DNA of 33,253 bases from Caballeronia sordidicola (lineage in GTDB: Bacteria; Pseudomonadota; Gammaproteobacteria; Burkholderiales; Burkholderiaceae): assembly GCF_002220365.1 (NCBI RefSeq), contig NZ_MTHB01000282.1:1-33253 (forward strand), read 5' to 3'. Shown one piece after another: positions 31,810 to 33,253 of the stretch. The stretch's first letter is position 1; every line of letters starts with the position of its first letter. A program made the position numbers and the translations under genes. A model generated the notes under the pieces. That model had not been told where the DNA came from. It saw only the letters and a program-made list of their open reading frames with translations, and did no database searches.

Positions 31810-31825
31810 ATTTCATTAATGAAAT
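31810..31825. promoter_or_regulatory. Candidate upstream activator site for PrpR
   Basis: ATTTCATTAATGAAAT is a perfect 16-bp palindrome centred about 87 bases upstream of the predicted prpB start of transcription. That distance is usual for enhancer-type binding sites of sigma-54 activators. Binding by PrpR is inferred. Confidence 0.6.
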
Positions 31826-31878
31826 TTCGAGGTGCGGTGAAGAAGGTCTAATCTCTTAGAAATCAAACCCTTGGAATC

Positions 31879-31894
31879 TGGCAGGCAACTTGCC
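31879..31894 (+). promoter_or_regulatory. Sigma-54 promoter of prpB
   Basis: TGGCAGGCAACTTGCC fits the -24/-12 consensus TGGCAC-N5-TTGCW: the GG and GC pairs are separated by exactly ten bases. It lies 31 bases before ATG 31925 and predicts transcription from about 31905. It agrees with the adjacent sigma-54 activator gene prpR. Confidence 0.8.
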
Positions 31895-31924
31895 CTATAT
31901 GAGTTGGTCAACGGAGACACATCT

Positions 31925-32818
31925 ATGAGTTCAACTGCAACACTCAGCGCCGGCGCGAAATTTCGCGCTGCGGTCGCGGCCGAAAAGCCCCTGCAACTTG
32001 TTGGCGCGATCAATGCGAATCACGCACTGCTCGCCAGACATGCCGGCTTCAAGGCGATCTACCTGTCCGGCGGCGGCGTGTCCGCCGGTTCGCTCGGCTT
32101 GCCCGACCTTGGCATTTCCACACTCGACGACGTCCTGACCGACGTTCGCCGCATCACCGATGTCTGCGATCTGCCGCTGATGGTCGATGTCGATACGGGC
32201 TTCGGTCCGAGCGCCTTCAATATTGCGCGCACGGTGAAGTCGCTGATCAAGGCGGGTGCGGGCGCGATGCATATCGAAGATCAGGTGGGCGCCAAGCGTT
32301 GTGGACATCGGCCGGGAAAAGCGATCGTCTCGCAGCAGGAAATGGCGGATCGCGTGAAGGCAGCAGTCGATGCCCGCACCGATGAGAATTTTGTCGTGAT
32401 GGCGCGCACAGATGCGCTGGCGGTGGAAGGTCTGGAAGCGGCTATTGAACGGGCGCGTGCCTGCGTCGAGGCCGGTGCCGACATGATTTTCCCGGAAGCC
32501 ATGACGGACCTGAAGATGTACAAGCAATTTGTCGATGCCGTTAAGGTGCCGGTCCTCGCGAACATTACGGAGTTCGGATCGACACCGCTTTTCACGGTTG
32601 AAGAATTGCGCAGCGTGGATGTTTCGATCGTGCTGTATCCGCTCTCCGCGTTCCGCGCGATGAACAAGGCCGCAGAGAACGTGTATCGCGCAATCCGCAC
32701 CGACGGCACGCAAAGCAACGTACTCGACACCATGCAGACGCGCGAGGAACTGTACGCGAGCATCGGTTATCACGAGTTCGAAGACAAGCTCGACGCCCTG
32801 TTCAATCAGGCGAAGTAA
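31925..32818 (+). CDS. prpB: 2-methylisocitrate lyase
   Basis: 297 residues. Splits 2-methylisocitrate into pyruvate and succinate, the last step of the 2-methylcitrate cycle for propionyl-CoA. Starts at ATG 31925 (MSSTATLSAGAKFRAAVA), with GGAGA eight bases upstream; the frame is open a little further up (31871), but the sigma-54 promoter lies there. The catalytic Cys126 is in AKRCGHRPGKAI, with the metal-binding DVDTGFG at 88-94 and HIEDQ at 116-120. YLSGGGVSAGSLGLPDLG is typical of PrpB rather than isocitrate lyase. It is the first gene of the operon; prpC follows 32 bases later. Confidence 0.97.
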   Translation: MSSTATLSAGAKFRAAVAAEKPLQLVGAINANHALLARHAGFKAIYLSGGGVSAGSLGLPDLGISTLDDVLTDVRRITDVCDLPLMVDVDTGFGPSAFNIARTVKSLIKAGAGAMHIEDQVGAKRCGHRPGKAIVSQQEMADRVKAAVDARTDENFVVMARTDALAVEGLEAAIERARACVEAGADMIFPEAMTDLKMYKQFVDAVKVPVLANITEFGSTPLFTVEELRSVDVSIVLYPLSAFRAMNKAAENVYRAIRTDGTQSNVLDTMQTREELYASIGYHEFEDKLDALFNQAK

Positions 32819-32850
32819 CGCGTCAACCCTATCAGGAGAGAGACACACAC

Positions 32851-33253
32851 ATGAGCGATACGTTAGAGAAAGAAGCACCCGCCACTGGCGGCTTCAAACC
32901 GAAGAAATCGGTCGCGCTGTCAGGCGTGACGGCCGGGAATACCGCGCTGTGCACCGTCGGCAAGACGGGCAACGACTTGCACTATCGTGGCTACGACATC
33001 CTGGATATTGCCGGGACGTCCGAGTTCGAGGAGATCGCGTATCTGCTTGTGCATGGCAAGCTGCCCACGGTCGCTGAACTCAAGACGTACAAGGCCAAGC
33101 TCAAGGGTCTGCGTGGCCTTCCCGCAAACCTGAAGGCCGCGCTGGAATGGATTCCCGCATCCGCCCATCCGATGGATGTGATGCGCACCGGCGTCTCCGT
33201 GCTTGGCACCGTGTTGCCCGAGAAGGAAGACCACAACGTCTCCGGCGCCAAGG
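32851..33253 (+). CDS. prpC: 2-methylcitrate synthase (5' part, cut by window end)
   Basis: 134 complete codons from ATG 32851 (MSDTLEKEAPATGGFKPKKS), open to the window edge. Condenses propionyl-CoA with oxaloacetate to 2-methylcitrate. Citrate-synthase family marks are KSVALSGVTAGNTALCTVGK, LHYRGYDILDIAGTSEFEEIAYLLVHGKLPT and SAHPMDVMRTGVSVLG. The first 15 residues are a short leader. AGGAG lies about twelve bases upstream, and the gap to prpB is only 32 bases, so the two are cotranscribed. The active-site residues lie beyond the window. Confidence 0.95.
   Translation, partial: MSDTLEKEAPATGGFKPKKSVALSGVTAGNTALCTVGKTGNDLHYRGYDILDIAGTSEFEEIAYLLVHGKLPTVAELKTYKAKLKGLRGLPANLKAALEWIPASAHPMDVMRTGVSVLGTVLPEKEDHNVSGAK

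Overview
The window looks like chromosomal DNA of a GC-rich betaproteobacterium of the Burkholderia / Paraburkholderia / Caballeronia group. The evidence is the gene content: hutH with GntR-type operator motifs, a pcaQ-pcaHG cluster, a prpR // prpBC cluster with a sigma-54 promoter, an frc-type sugar ABC operon with a ROK regulator, a FeeM-like acyl synthase beside a c-di-GMP protein, and small Burkholderia-type conserved proteins. Species-level assignment is inference.

Layout. 1-2.6 kb, minus strand: 5' part of hutH (histidine degradation), a GNAT acetyltransferase, the fluoride channel crcB and a small unknown protein. 2.8-8.1 kb: an MscS-type channel, a LysR regulator, a YCII protein, a lipid A-type acyltransferase, an acidic unknown protein and a GlsB/YeaQ membrane protein that ends in a strong terminator. 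8.1-12.2 kb: an accessory block of visibly lower GC. It holds a large protein with an M23-like and a GH19/lysozyme-like domain, an overlapping gene for a secreted cysteine-containing protein (probable immunity protein), a decayed second copy of that gene and a small membrane protein. 12.25-16.5 kb, minus strand: sugar-binding protein, permease, ATPase and ROK regulator in one operon. 16.9-17.35 kb: opposed arrays of a roughly 40-bp repeat. 17.36-21.2 kb, minus strand: a FeeM-like N-acyl amino acid synthase followed by a 7TM-PAS-GGDEF-EAL protein. 21.2-26.7 kb: an AT-rich gene-free stretch, an unknown protein, an EAL protein, a proline iminopeptidase with an internal low-complexity insert, a PlsC acyltransferase and a single-domain response regulator. 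27.0-29.5 kb: pcaQ diverging from pcaHG (protocatechuate 3,4-dioxygenase). 29.5-33.25 kb: a DUF2288 protein, then prpR diverging from prpB-prpC (2-methylcitrate cycle), with prpC cut by the window end.

Most of the window is ordinary catabolic and housekeeping chromosome. The standout is the 8.1-12.2 kb block, which has the architecture of an antibacterial peptidoglycan-attack effector with cognate immunity: two putative wall-cleaving domains, a 4-base GTGA overlap with an exported protein, and a duplicated immunity gene broken by one nonsense change and one frameshift. No VgrG, PAAR or other secretion gene is in the window, so delivery by a type VI secretion system is inference. Other points of interest are the 40-bp inverted repeat arrays, the FeeM-like / c-di-GMP gene pair, and dyad-symmetric operator candidates upstream of hutH, frcB, pcaH and prpB.
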